Positions 50,204-60,418 of a DNA stretch of 64,000 nt are shown here, piece after piece. Under the pieces are notes generated by a model. That model saw only the letters and a list, made by a program, of their open reading frames with translations. It had not been told where the DNA came from and searched no databases. Each line of letters starts with the position of its first letter. Position 1 is the stretch's first letter. This DNA comes from Clostridia bacterium (GTDB taxonomy: Bacteria; Bacillota; Clostridia; Acetivibrionales; JAFADI01): assembly GCA_026418695.1 (NCBI GenBank), contig JAOAAU010000056.1, forward strand, positions 1-64,000. The letters are read 5' to 3'. Position numbers and translations under genes: made by a program.

Positions 50204-52177
50204 TTATATCACCACCCCGAACATTACTAAAATAATTGCTCCGGCTAATGCGTTGCACCAGAGTGTCAGGTTACCTTCACCGAACATTCCGGTCAGGTAA
50301 TAGTTGCGAACTACCACAACATCTACTTTATCTGCAGGACTGATAAATTGAAGTCCTCTTACATCGTTATCTACATTCTCACCACAAAGGTAAGGAGGCT
50401 TAATCCTCTCCGCCTTTGTCTTTCTCATGAAGTAAGGGATCAAAAGCATTAAGGCAAAAAGAAGCAAGAATACCGGGATTGCCGCAAAACCACCTGTAGT
50501 AATGTTGCCAACTCCCTGCAGCCATACACCGCCGTTGCTTCCTGCCAATCCCGCCGCCTTATCTGCAAGGTTGAGGGAGTTGATATGCGGAGCAATGAAA
50601 ATGTTATATAGCGGCATAATCAATACACTTGCGGCCAACGCTCCAACCAATAAGAGTGAAAGAGCGCTTCTTACTGAGAAATCCAACTTCTCGGCTTTAT
50701 AACTATTCTTATAGGACATTGTAAGTATAATTCCGATCCATTTGGACCAAAATACTACTGTAAATGCACTTCCCAAGACGATGCACAACAGCACCAGCGG
50801 GGAGTTTACAGAAGCCTCAATTGCAAGCCACTTGGTGATCAGTACACCAAAAGGCGGCAGCAGCATGGAGATCATACCAACAACAATAACAAAGGTAGTG
50901 AAGGGCATTCTCTTTGCAAGGCCCTGCATATCTTCGATATCCCTGCTTCCGATTTCCTGTTCGATCGTACCCACGCAAAGGAACAGTAAACCTTTGGATA
51001 CGGCATGGAATATCATCAGGAGTATCGCTGCACCAATAGCAACCTTGCTTCCGATCCCTGCACAGCAGATGATCAAGCCCAGGTTTGCAATCGTTGAATA
51101 AGCAAGAACTCTTTTACCGTTACTCTGACTGATAGCGATTGCTGATCCTGCCAGGAATGTAAATGCACCAACAACTGCAACGATATTTGCAAGCATTGTA
51201 TTTGCATAAGCTGGAGCAAACCTTACAACAAGGTAAACACCGGCTTTAACCATCGTACTTGAGTGGAGCAGTGCTGAAACAGGCGTAGGAGCAACCATGG
51301 CACCCAACAGCCAGCTCTGGAATGGGAACTGCGCTGATTTTGTAAATCCAGCGAAACATAGAAGCCCAATCGCTAAAGGAATAATTCCTACAAAGCCTCC
51401 GGTTTTTGTCTTTTCAATAATTTCTGTTATGGACAAGCTTCCGTATACGCTGTATATCGCAATAATCGCGGATATAAAAGCGACACCGCCTGAAAGGTTG
51501 ATCCATAAAGCTCTTAATGCGTTCTTTACAGATTCGCTGTTGCCATCATGTGAAATCAGCAGGAATGAGCAAAGTGTCGTTACTTCCCAGAAGAAATACA
51601 TCCAGGAAATATTGTCCGTCATCACCAGCGCATTCATCGCAGCAAGGAATATGAAAAGGATCATAAAGAACCTTGGCTGTTTTGATTTTTTCAATCCCAG
51701 GTGATGCTCATGTTCTTCCATGTAACCAGTGGCAAAAATCGTAATGATCGGACCGATAATGGAAACCAAAAGGATCATGATGAGTGAAAGATAATCAATT
51801 ACAAATGCAATTTCACTCTCGTGAGGAGTTCCAAACAATAGTCCACCTTCAAACAGGATCAAAGGGATCAACTGAAGGAAGGTTAAAACAACAACCAGGT
51901 ATTTTCTCAGGGTAAACCCGATATAGAGGATATATCCCATAAGAAGCAGGTCAAGTACTTTGATAACCCATCCTATGATGTGTGCGTCAACACCAATCTT
52001 TAGTGTCCCCCCGGATGCAAGCAGAAGGTTTACAAATCCTCCCGCAACTCCGAACATTGCCAGAGACGTTAAAACAACAATAAAACTACGAACTGCCTTG
52101 TTCCTAAGTGCATAGCAGAGCAAAGCGCTGAAAGCTGGTAGTAGTATTGCTACAGTTAGTAATAGATACTCGTTCAC
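50204..52177 (-). CDS. echA: Ech hydrogenase membrane subunit A (NuoL/antiporter-like)
   Basis: Proton_antipo_M-type sequence FAGFTKSAQFPFQSWLLGAMVAPTPVSALLHSSTMVKAGVYLVVRF; probable GTG start 52177. Confidence 0.95.
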   Translation of the reverse strand: MNEYLLLTVAILLPAFSALLCYALRNKAVRSFIVVLTSLAMFGVAGGFVNLLLASGGTLKIGVDAHIIGWVIKVLDLLLMGYILYIGFTLRKYLVVVLTFLQLIPLILFEGGLLFGTPHESEIAFVIDYLSLIMILLVSIIGPIITIFATGYMEEHEHHLGLKKSKQPRFFMILFIFLAAMNALVMTDNISWMYFFWEVTTLCSFLLISHDGNSESVKNALRALWINLSGGVAFISAIIAIYSVYGSLSITEIIEKTKTGGFVGIIPLAIGLLCFAGFTKSAQFPFQSWLLGAMVAPTPVSALLHSSTMVKAGVYLVVRFAPAYANTMLANIVAVVGAFTFLAGSAIAISQSNGKRVLAYSTIANLGLIICCAGIGSKVAIGAAILLMIFHAVSKGLLFLCVGTIEQEIGSRDIEDMQGLAKRMPFTTFVIVVGMISMLLPPFGVLITKWLAIEASVNSPLVLLCIVLGSAFTVVFWSKWIGIILTMSYKNSYKAEKLDFSVRSALSLLLVGALAASVLIMPLYNIFIAPHINSLNLADKAAGLAGSNGGVWLQGVGNITTGGFAAIPVFLLLFALMLLIPYFMRKTKAERIKPPYLCGENVDNDVRGLQFISPADKVDVVVVRNYYLTGMFGEGNLTLWCNALAGAIILVMFGVVI

Positions 52178-52788
52178 AGCATCTACTCCTTTCTTTGTAT
52201 TATAATAATTTAAATCAGGCATGAAGCCTAAAAAAGCCAAAAAAAAATTTTCTATCTAAACCGCCTTTGGTTCAAACAGCTTTTAATCCGATATTTGCCT
52301 TTTAGGCATACTACCGCTCATACTCATTATATTTAGCACCAGGTAATAAGTCAAACGGCTAAAACCCATAAAAAGTTAAAGTTATCTCATTTAAGCTTTA
52401 TTATCTTAACATATTATCCATTTAGAATGCTATATAAAATTTTTTCTAAATACAATTTCTCAAAAGTTGCTTATATTGCGTATTTGAGAGTTTTATGAAT
52501 GAACTTTGTATACAACTTGCATCGTTTTGTGAATATATTTTTTCAAATTTTCAGAACGATTCTCCTCATGTTCCATACATAGCCACTCAACCTGAAATCA
52601 TTCAACAGCTTCCTTGCCAACCCTTAACCGGCTCAAGTTGTTTTTGCAAGTTTACCCCTTAAAAGCCTCATTTTAGCAGGCTTTAACCAAATAATCCCAC
52701 CTGAACGCCCTAAACATTTGTCTGCCCTTACTAAAGATATACCCGGATAATTTACATAAAATCATTATTCCTAATACATTTTTTTATT

Positions 52789-53715
52789 TTAGCTCTCTAA
52801 ATAACCGGATACAACTCGATCGAGTCCCGCCAGGTCTTTGAGAACACGAACACCGGAGTAGTGTGTGTCCATGATTTTCGAGACCGCCTCCGCTTGGTTA
52901 TATCCTATTTCAAAAGCTAAAAGCCCTCCCGGTTTTAAAAACCGAATCGCTTCCTCACAAATTTTCCTGTAAAAATGCAAACCATCCTTGCCGCCATCCA
53001 GGGCAGTAACCGGTTCATGGTCCCTGACACCCGGAGAAAGCTCTTCTATCACCTCTGTCTCAATATATGGAGGATTGGAAACAACGGCATCGAACCTTAA
53101 TTCCGAGTTGATCTGTTCAAATAAATTACTATGAACAAACTGTACACGATCATCCACAAAATTTCTGACTCCATTGGTTTTTGCAACTTCAAGGGCATTT
53201 TTTGAAAAGTCTACCGCAGTAATTCTACAGTTTTTTATAAAGTGCGCGAGACTAACAGCAATACAACCGGACCCGGTACCCATATCCAATATTTCAAAAT
53301 ATCCCTGAGCACCACCCACATTCGCATGGCTTTTATTTTGCAGTAACCTACCAGCATTAAAATGCTCCAAAACATGCTCAACCAGAATTTCTGTATCCTG
53401 TCTTGGGATAAGCACATCTTTTGTAACCACAAAGTCGAGGGACATAAATTCCTGGTGGCCGGTTATGTACTGCAGGGGTACCCCGTTACAGCGACGGTTT
53501 ATTCCATCAGCATAATTATCTGCTTTATCATTATCCACCGATTGGTTCCCATGGGTATACAAATAAGTCTTGTCGCAATCCAGCACATGACAAAGCATAA
53601 CCCCGGCTTCCAGCGCCGGGGCTTCAATATTTACTTCCTTCAGTTTTTGAATTCCTGTTCTCAGCAATTCATTAATTGTCATCTCTTCATCACCATTTGT
53701 CTGCTTCTTCGTCAT
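52789..53715 (-). CDS. prmC: Peptide chain release factor N5-glutamine methyltransferase
   Basis: DMGTGSGCIAVSLAHF, VSNPPYIETEVIEELSPGVRDHEPVTALDGGKDGLHFYRKI. Confidence 0.96.
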   Translation of the reverse strand: MTKKQTNGDEEMTINELLRTGIQKLKEVNIEAPALEAGVMLCHVLDCDKTYLYTHGNQSVDNDKADNYADGINRRCNGVPLQYITGHQEFMSLDFVVTKDVLIPRQDTEILVEHVLEHFNAGRLLQNKSHANVGGAQGYFEILDMGTGSGCIAVSLAHFIKNCRITAVDFSKNALEVAKTNGVRNFVDDRVQFVHSNLFEQINSELRFDAVVSNPPYIETEVIEELSPGVRDHEPVTALDGGKDGLHFYRKICEEAIRFLKPGGLLAFEIGYNQAEAVSKIMDTHYSGVRVLKDLAGLDRVVSGYLES

Positions 53716-54652
53716 TCACCAATACACTCTTAAAAGCTTCTATTGCCACTTCAATCTGCTTGTCATCGGGTTCTCTCGTAGTAAAATACTGAAATGCCAT
53801 CCCAGGCATATTCATCACTTTTATAATTGGATTTTCACAATGTCTTCCGGCAAACTTCAGCACCTCGTAGGAAAGCCCTGCAATCACCGGCACAAACAGA
53901 AGCCTTAATGCTAGGTTGATCCAAATATTGTGCCATCCTGTAAAAGCAAACACCAGGATACTGATAATCATTACAATAAACAAAAACGAAGTACCGCATC
54001 TGGGATGCTTGGTCGTAAACTTCCTGACATTTTCAACGGTCAGTTCTTCTTCATGCTCGTAGCAGTGGATGGTTTTATGCTCTGCCCCATGGTACTGCCA
54101 GACCCTTTGAATATCTTTTAATAGGGAAGTCAGCATGATATAACCTAAGAAAATCGCGATTCGTATGACACCCTCAAAGAGGTTGAAGTAAATGACCCCG
54201 CTGGCAGTGTTTTTATCAAAGTGAAGCAAGTTAGCCAGGAACTGGGGAAGAAGAAAGAATAATCCTACGGAAAAACCGATGGAAAGAATTACGGAGGTAT
54301 AAATCACCACATCCATCATTTTGTCCCCAAAGACCTTCTGTAAGAAGGTGTCGAACTTAGACTCCTTGCCGTCTTCCTCTTCTACATCTACAAATTCCGC
54401 TGAAAACATCAGCGCCTTCACACCGACGACCATCATCCTGAAGAATTCTATAACCCCTCGGACTCCGGGTACCTTTGTAAGTATATTTTTCTTAAACTTC
54501 AATTCCTTTTTTTCAAGAACTATTTCTCCGTCCGGTTTTCTCACCGCTATGGCAATGCTTTCAGGACCTCGCATCATAACCCCTTCGATCAGGGCCTGCC
54601 CCCCTATGGTTGTTTTCTTCATGGTGTCTCCCTTTCTAAAACGAACCTTCAC
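53690..54652 (-). CDS. yqhQ: DUF1385 (YqhQ-like) membrane protein
   Basis: TIGGQALIEGVMMRGPESIAIAVRKPDG; YHGAEHKTIHCYE; HPRCGTSFLF. Confidence 0.92.
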   Translation of the reverse strand: MKVRFRKGDTMKKTTIGGQALIEGVMMRGPESIAIAVRKPDGEIVLEKKELKFKKNILTKVPGVRGVIEFFRMMVVGVKALMFSAEFVDVEEEDGKESKFDTFLQKVFGDKMMDVVIYTSVILSIGFSVGLFFLLPQFLANLLHFDKNTASGVIYFNLFEGVIRIAIFLGYIMLTSLLKDIQRVWQYHGAEHKTIHCYEHEEELTVENVRKFTTKHPRCGTSFLFIVMIISILVFAFTGWHNIWINLALRLLFVPVIAGLSYEVLKFAGRHCENPIIKVMNMPGMAFQYFTTREPDDKQIEVAIEAFKSVLVNDEEADKW

Positions 54653-54838
54653 CTATCGGTTCAGGAATCTTGTTCGCAAAATAATAAGTACCTTTTGACT
54701 GCTATTTCAAAAACCTTGTTATAATACTTGGCTCAGAAATAAAATTATATTATTCTAAAGAAGCCAAGTATGAAATTCGCCTTGAGGTCACAATAAATCA
54801 AGGTGGAACAAGTGACCTCGCTCATTATAAAATAATAA

Positions 54839-54871
54839 AAGCTGAATGCAATACTTCTATCGCAATCAGCT
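54839..54871 (-). terminator. Probable terminator after rpmE
   Basis: AGCTGAtTGCgaTA...TAttGCAtTCAGCTTTTATTATTTT on the minus strand. Confidence 0.6.
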
Positions 54872-54913
54872 CCTATTTTATCATGTTTAAAAAGCCTTTT
54901 CAAACAATACCAA

Positions 54914-55120
54914 TTATTTGTCTTCGATACCAAACTTTTTCTTAAACTTCTCTACACGTCCGCCAACGTCAACCAACTTCTGCTTTCCTGTAAAGAAAGG
55001 ATGACACTTTGAACAAATTTCAACGTGCAAGTTTCCTTTTGTTGAACCGGTAGTAAAAGTTTCACCACATGCGCACTTTACAACGGATTCAGTATATTTT
55101 GGATGGATACCTTCCTTCAT
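54914..55120 (-). CDS. rpmE: 50S ribosomal protein L31 (zinc-binding C+ form)
   Basis: [64 protein letters not shown]. Confidence 0.97.
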   Translation of the reverse strand: MKEGIHPKYTESVVKCACGETFTTGSTKGNLHVEICSKCHPFFTGKQKLVDVGGRVEKFKKKFGIEDK

Positions 55121-55228
55121 TTCGACTTCACCTTCTTTCACTAAACCTATATGTCAATCTAATTTTTTCATGTCGATGTTTCGAGAGACAAAAAATATTC
55201 TAGCATAAATCATTTTCTTACGCAAGTA

Positions 55229-56947
55229 TTATTTTTCAACAAACGCCACATTTATACTGTCAACAAAGTCCTTGTTTGCTTTTGTCTGCATAAACCTGCT
55301 GAGAATCATCTCGGTTACTTCTGCCGTACCCATGTTGCTCATGGCTTTGCGGATTGCCCATACACCTTCGAGCTCCTTCTGGGAAAGCAGCAATTCTTCT
55401 CTTCTGGTTCCGGACTTGTTGATGTCGATCGCCGGGAAGATACGTCTTTCGGACAATCTCCTGTCAAGGTGAAGTTCCATGTTACCAGTTCCCTTAAATT
55501 CTTCGAAGATAACATCATCCATTCTGCTGCCGGTTTCAATCAACGCAGTGGCTAGAATTGTCAAGCTGCCTCCGAATTCAATGTTTCTTGCTGCACCGAA
55601 AAACCTCTTGGGTTTATGCAGCGCACCGGGATCCAAACCGCCGGAAAGCGTTCTTCCTGTAGGTGGGATGGTCAGGTTGTAGGCTCTTGCAAGTCTTGTG
55701 ATACTGTCGAGCAGAATTACAACATCCTTTTTCTGTTCTACCAGCCTCTGTGCTCTTTCAAGTACCATTTCAGCTACTTTTATATGATGTTCAGGCACTT
55801 CATCAAAGGTAGAGTAGATAACTTCTCCTTTAATTGAGCGCTGCATATCGGTTACTTCTTCAGGTCTTTCATCAATCAGCAATACAATGAGTTCGATTTC
55901 AGGGTAATTGGCAGTAATACTGTTGGCAACCTTTTTCAACAGAATGGTTTTACCGGCCTTCGGCGGAGAAACAATCATTCCTCTCTGACCTTTTCCAATC
56001 GGCGCAATCAAGTCAATTAACCTGGTTGACAGTTCTCTGGGAGCTGTCTCCAAATTGATTCTCTGATCCGGATAAATCGGAGTCAGGTATTCGAAAGGAG
56101 TTCTTCTTGCAGCCACTTCTGGTGGTTCACCATTAACGGATTGCACATATAAGAGTGCCTGGAATTTCTCTCCTTCTTTCGGAATTCTTCCCTTTCCTCT
56201 GATTTTATCCCCTGTCTTAAGACCAAACCTGCGAATCTGTGATGGAGAAACATAGACGTCTTTAGGACCTGACAGATAATTTTCACTTCTTAAAAAGCCG
56301 TATCCGTCCGGAAGTACTTCCAATACTCCTTCAACCGGATCATCACTTTCAATCTTTTCAAAATTATTAACAGGAGCAGGACTATCGGATTCTTTTCTGG
56401 TTTCGACAGTTCTTTCAGGAACCGAAGGTTCCCTCTTTTCAGGCTGGGCTTGAACTTGAACTCTTGCTGGTTCTGGAATTTCTGCAGGTTGCTGCGGTTC
56501 TTCCGCTTTTTCAGGTTCAGGAGCCGCCGCTGCAATCTCTGGCTTTTCTTCGGCTATCGCCGGCTTCTCTTCAGCAGGTTCCGCAGCTGCTTCACTCGGC
56601 TGTTCCTGCATTGCTTTCGCTGCTTTGCTAGGCCTTCCTCTTTTGGATTTGCGCAATATCAGAGGTTCCCCTTCACTTTTCTCGGGCTCCTTCGTTTCTT
56701 CCGCAACTGAAGGTTCTGCACCAGCAGCTTCTGCTCTATTTTCGGTCTCTGCCGCTTTGATTTCTTCTTTATCTTCAATGGCTTCAGGAGCTTCTTCCGA
56801 TTTAACACCGTTTGCTCCGTCTCCTGACTGCATGATTTTTTCTATCAGTTCATCTTTTTTTAGACGCGAAATATTCTTTATCCCCATCATTTTAGCAATA
56901 TAACGCAAGTCCTCAAGCGTTTTGCTTTGCAGGTTGATATCGTCCAT
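55229..56947 (-). CDS. rho: Transcription termination factor Rho with a long N-terminal insertion
   Basis: Rho_[94 protein letters not shown]. Confidence 0.97.
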   Translation of the reverse strand: MDDINLQSKTLEDLRYIAKMMGIKNISRLKKDELIEKIMQSGDGANGVKSEEAPEAIEDKEEIKAAETENRAEAAGAEPSVAEETKEPEKSEGEPLILRKSKRGRPSKAAKAMQEQPSEAAAEPAEEKPAIAEEKPEIAAAAPEPEKAEEPQQPAEIPEPARVQVQAQPEKREPSVPERTVETRKESDSPAPVNNFEKIESDDPVEGVLEVLPDGYGFLRSENYLSGPKDVYVSPSQIRRFGLKTGDKIRGKGRIPKEGEKFQALLYVQSVNGEPPEVAARRTPFEYLTPIYPDQRINLETAPRELSTRLIDLIAPIGKGQRGMIVSPPKAGKTILLKKVANSITANYPEIELIVLLIDERPEEVTDMQRSIKGEVIYSTFDEVPEHHIKVAEMVLERAQRLVEQKKDVVILLDSITRLARAYNLTIPPTGRTLSGGLDPGALHKPKRFFGAARNIEFGGSLTILATALIETGSRMDDVIFEEFKGTGNMELHLDRRLSERRIFPAIDINKSGTRREELLLSQKELEGVWAIRKAMSNMGTAEVTEMILSRFMQTKANKDFVDSINVAFVEK

Positions 56948-57303
56948 ACTACACCACCTTATATTAAATAAATAATGTTATTCGCTGTTTAAACTGGGAT
57001 TTCTATTTAAACGACATAAAAATTAAACCCTACTTATCATTTTGGGAAGGTTAAAATGTTTAGAGGAGGATTTGGATATAGTACCCTTAGAAATTATATC
57101 ATTATAGACAATCTTTGTCAACCTTGATTCACGTGGCTTTTCCGAGAAGGGCGCACACTTCCGGCACATTCCTTGATCAATATTTTTTTCTATGAAGTCT
57201 AAATACCGCTATGAATATTTATTTGATCTTCATTTTCGCGAGATTGTCAAATGATGCCCCTTGCCGACGAAAAATACGATAAAAGATTTTTTCATGAACT
57301 TAA

Positions 57304-57927
57304 TTAAATCGTATTCTGAAGTCTGCTTAAAAAAATCTGCTGTACCTTTAAGATATCTTTCAGGTCTTCGTTGGAAGCTGCATGAATAACATTAATCCCC
57401 GGGCATTTGCTGCATTTCAGCTGGATTCTGTCTGATAGCAGTATAAGCTCTATGTCGCTGCAGCCACATTCACAAACAAGATTTCCCTGTTCGGCAATAT
57501 CATGGATCCGGTTTAGAGAATCGAACATCACCCTGGTATTTTTAAAATAACTCTCATACCCGAAGGTATCTATCATTTCGTCCAATTCTTTTTCAAGGGT
57601 GTCTATCTTCTGCCTCACAAGAATATCATTGCCAACAAAACACAATTGTATACCTGTGCGCGGACAGTAAAATACACCGATCCCTTTATTGATAAATTCT
57701 TTGGCGTCTATATCAAATACATGTTCATTTCCACAAGCAATGCAATGCATTCTCACGGATAGCTTCAAGTAGCCTTTTTCGGAAATCGCAATTCCAGACC
57801 TTTTGCAGCGGCATGTCAGACAGTAGTTTTTTTTTCGAGTAAGTCTGAAAAGAGATGCATTGAAGAATTCATAGGTTCCGCAGGATGAGCATTTGTAAGC
57901 GATGGTCATTCCGGTATCGATAATCAT
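57304..57927 (-). CDS. Multi-zinc-ribbon protein of unknown function (CpXC-like)
   Basis: CxxC pairs CSSC, CLTC, CIAC, CECGC, CSKC. Confidence 0.65.
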   Translation of the reverse strand: MIIDTGMTIAYKCSSCGTYEFFNASLFRLTRKKNYCLTCRCKRSGIAISEKGYLKLSVRMHCIACGNEHVFDIDAKEFINKGIGVFYCPRTGIQLCFVGNDILVRQKIDTLEKELDEMIDTFGYESYFKNTRVMFDSLNRIHDIAEQGNLVCECGCSDIELILLSDRIQLKCSKCPGINVIHAASNEDLKDILKVQQIFLSRLQNTI

Positions 57928-58241
57928 TTACCCCACCTCATTAAATAAATTCGCCAGACAACAGAAAAATCCTTCTTTAGTAAACCATAATCTGTTAAAA
58001 GTATTCTTGCATGAAATTCATTTTTTTAACCATTACCCATAATAAAATGCGCATTTTTTTATTTTTCATCGGATCATGCAGGCCTTGCGTGTATTATCAT
58101 ACCGTTTGATCCTTACAAGCAAAGGGAAGATTTATCCTTATAATAATTTACCGTTGATAATGAAAAGGAAGCCAAAACTAAATATCCGAGTATACAACCC
58201 ATTACATATACCAATTTCCCATATCCTCCAACCAAAAAAAA

Positions 58242-58271
58242 GAACGCATTATATATTTTTATAAAGCGTTC
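58242..58271 (-). terminator. Intrinsic terminator of the ABC importer operon
   Basis: GAACGC...GCGTTC followed by T9 on the minus strand. Confidence 0.75.
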
Positions 58272-58329
58272 ACTATCACTTAGTTTATTGCTCTTATTTA
58301 AATTTGAAATTATATTCTTTTATATTCCA

Positions 58330-58412
58330 GGCCAACTCCTCTCTTCTGATATGGGAGAGAAGTCAGGAGTGAGGATTATGTTTTTTTCTATGATCTTTTG
58401 TGATCATAGAAA
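58330..58412. repeat. Paired hairpins: CTCTCttctgatatgGGAGAG then TTTTTCTATGATC-ttttgt-GATCATAGAAAAA
   Basis: Second hairpin has a perfect 13-bp stem; arrangement parallels 46764-46848. Confidence 0.5.
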
Positions 58413-58421
58413 AATTCCTAT

Positions 58422-59456
58422 TTATTTAGTAGTCTCCATTGCTTTCCTTGCATAGCTGTTATCCACCAATTTTTCGTAGGGCGCCGCTTTTTTCAGTTCT
58501 CCCGCCGATTGCATTACTTTTTGCAGAAGTTCCAGGGATTCCTTTTTCATCATCGGATCTTTATTCCATGCATCCTGCTCTTTATACCGTTTTGCTACTG
58601 CTGTAAGGATACTTTCATCCGTGTCCGGGAAAGATGGTTTAATGGTCTTTGCTATTTCCTCCGGCGTATGCTGATCCACCCAAATCTGACCTTTGTAAAT
58701 CGCATTGGTGAATTTCTGGATGACTTCCCGGTTCTTTTCTATGTAGCTCTTCTTTGCAAAGTATGCAGTGTAAGGAATTTCTCCGCTTTCTTTACCAACC
58801 GAAGCCAGAACATATCCCTTACCCTCTTTTTCCAACATGGTAGCCGTCGGTTCGAACAATGTTACATAGTCCCCCTGACCTCCGGTGAAAGCTCCAGCCA
58901 TCAGCGCAAATTGGATGTTGGTATTGATGGTGACATCTTTACCCGGTGTAAGCCCTTTGCTCTTAAGAACATATTCCAATGTCATCTCAGGAACTCCGCC
59001 TTTTCTTCCTCCAATGATGTTTTTTCCCTTCAGGTTTTCCCATTTGAAATCCTGTTCAGGCTTTCTTCCTACAAGGAAGGAACCATCCCTTTTGGTCAGC
59101 TGCGCAAATACTACCGCATGGTCTTCCTTGCCTTCATTGTAAACATAAACTGCTGCTTCCGGCCCGGCAAAGCCGATATCAGATTGACCCGAAAGTACAG
59201 CAGTCATGACTTTGTCCGCACCTTGACCGTTTGTAAGCTCGATATCCAATCCTTCTTGCTTAAAGAGTCCAAGGTTCAGAGCCGCATACTGCGGAGCATA
59301 AAATACCGAGTGCGTCACTTCGTTCAATTTGACCTTAACCAGCTCTTTTTTCCCGCATCCCGTAAATGCAAACAGTACGGCAATCAGCAGAGCCAGACCA
59401 AGATACACTCTTTTCATTCCAAGCACCTCTTTCTTACTCAAAAATAGAATAGTCAC
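58422..59456 (-). CDS. ABC transporter substrate-binding lipoprotein (NMT1/ThiY/SsuA-like)
   Basis: Lipobox LFAFTGC; HSVFYAPQYAALNLGLFKQEGLDIELTNGQGADKVMTAVLSGQSDIGFAGPEAAV. Confidence 0.92.
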   Translation of the reverse strand: MTILFLSKKEVLGMKRVYLGLALLIAVLFAFTGCGKKELVKVKLNEVTHSVFYAPQYAALNLGLFKQEGLDIELTNGQGADKVMTAVLSGQSDIGFAGPEAAVYVYNEGKEDHAVVFAQLTKRDGSFLVGRKPEQDFKWENLKGKNIIGGRKGGVPEMTLEYVLKSKGLTPGKDVTINTNIQFALMAGAFTGGQGDYVTLFEPTATMLEKEGKGYVLASVGKESGEIPYTAYFAKKSYIEKNREVIQKFTNAIYKGQIWVDQHTPEEIAKTIKPSFPDTDESILTAVAKRYKEQDAWNKDPMMKKESLELLQKVMQSAGELKKAAPYEKLVDNSYARKAMETTK

Positions 59457-59514
59457 ATTTCAATATATTCAAGCATTCTGCAGGTGGTGAGAATTATCAC
59501 ATGACAATAAGGTT

Positions 59515-59566
59515 GGGGACGGTTCTTACTTTATAGTTTTAAAAAATAAAGTAAAGAATCGTCCCT
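59515..59566. repeat. REP-like inverted repeat with GGGGACGGTTCTT arm
   Basis: GGGACGGTTCTTACTTTAT / ATAAAGTAAAGAATCGTCCC. Confidence 0.7.
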
Positions 59567-59593
59567 GATTTACTTCGCACGGAATCCTTTGTT

Positions 59594-60418
59594 CTAATGG
59601 GAATGCGTATTGTTTTTGATTAAAACCTTTTCAACATAAACAACTCCCTGATACATCACAGCCGCAGCAACTGCAAGGATCAGCACGCTGGTCATAACAA
59701 GATCCAGCTGAAAGACCTGGCCTCCATAGACAATTAAATACCCGATTCCGGCTTTAGAAACAAGAAATTCACCAACAATAACACCGACCCAGGACAGGCC
59801 GACATTGATCTTGAGTGCATTCACGATGACCGGAAATGCCGAGGGAAGCACCACTTTCGTCAGAACCTGCCGCTTGTCGGCCCCAAAAGTCTTTACAAGC
59901 TTGATTTTTTCCTGGTCGACTGCTAGAAAGCCATTCAGAACTTCCAATACCGTAACAATGAGTGAAATTGCAAGAGCCATTACAATGATCGCCGTAGCCC
60001 CTGCTCCGATCCAAACAATAAAAATCGGTGCCAATGCGATTTTTGGCAGGCTGTTCAACACTACAAGGTAAGGCTCCGAGACCTTGGCAAGGAACTCGGA
60101 CCACCACAGAACGATTGCCAGGCCTGTACCCACGATGGTCCCCAATACAAATCCGATGATTGTTTCCAGGCATGTAACACCGATGTGCCTTAGCAAATTC
60201 CCCTCATTATATAGATTGACCAGGGTTTTTATAACTCTTGTAGGCTGGCTTGTGATAAACGGATCAATGACCTTGTACCGGGCAAGTACTTCCCACAAAA
60301 GAAAGAACAGAACCGCAATGATAATTTGGGTGAATAAGATGGATAACTTTGTTCTCCTTACTTTCTTTAAGTAATTAATATGATCCGGTGAAATTGCTTG
60401 ATTTTTAATTTTCGACAT
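59594..60418 (-). CDS. ABC transporter permease (BPD inner-membrane type)
   Basis: EPYLVVLNSLPKIALAPIFIVWIGAGATAII (EAA-type loop); start moved to ATG 60418. Confidence 0.93.
   Translation of the reverse strand: MSKIKNQAISPDHINYLKKVRRTKLSILFTQIIIAVLFFLLWEVLARYKVIDPFITSQPTRVIKTLVNLYNEGNLLRHIGVTCLETIIGFVLGTIVGTGLAIVLWWSEFLAKVSEPYLVVLNSLPKIALAPIFIVWIGAGATAIIVMALAISLIVTVLEVLNGFLAVDQEKIKLVKTFGADKRQVLTKVVLPSAFPVIVNALKINVGLSWVGVIVGEFLVSKAGIGYLIVYGGQVFQLDLVMTSVLILAVAAAVMYQGVVYVEKVLIKNNTHSH

Noticed and set aside
52241-52788. Unusually long (~550 bp) AT-rich gap upstream of echA
   Set aside because: I could not find a convincing ORF or structured RNA by eye; probably holds the ech promoter
58509-59447. 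312-aa plus-strand ORF
   Set aside because: Antisense to the clear substrate-binding protein gene; composition (many F/C/H/S) is that of a shadow ORF
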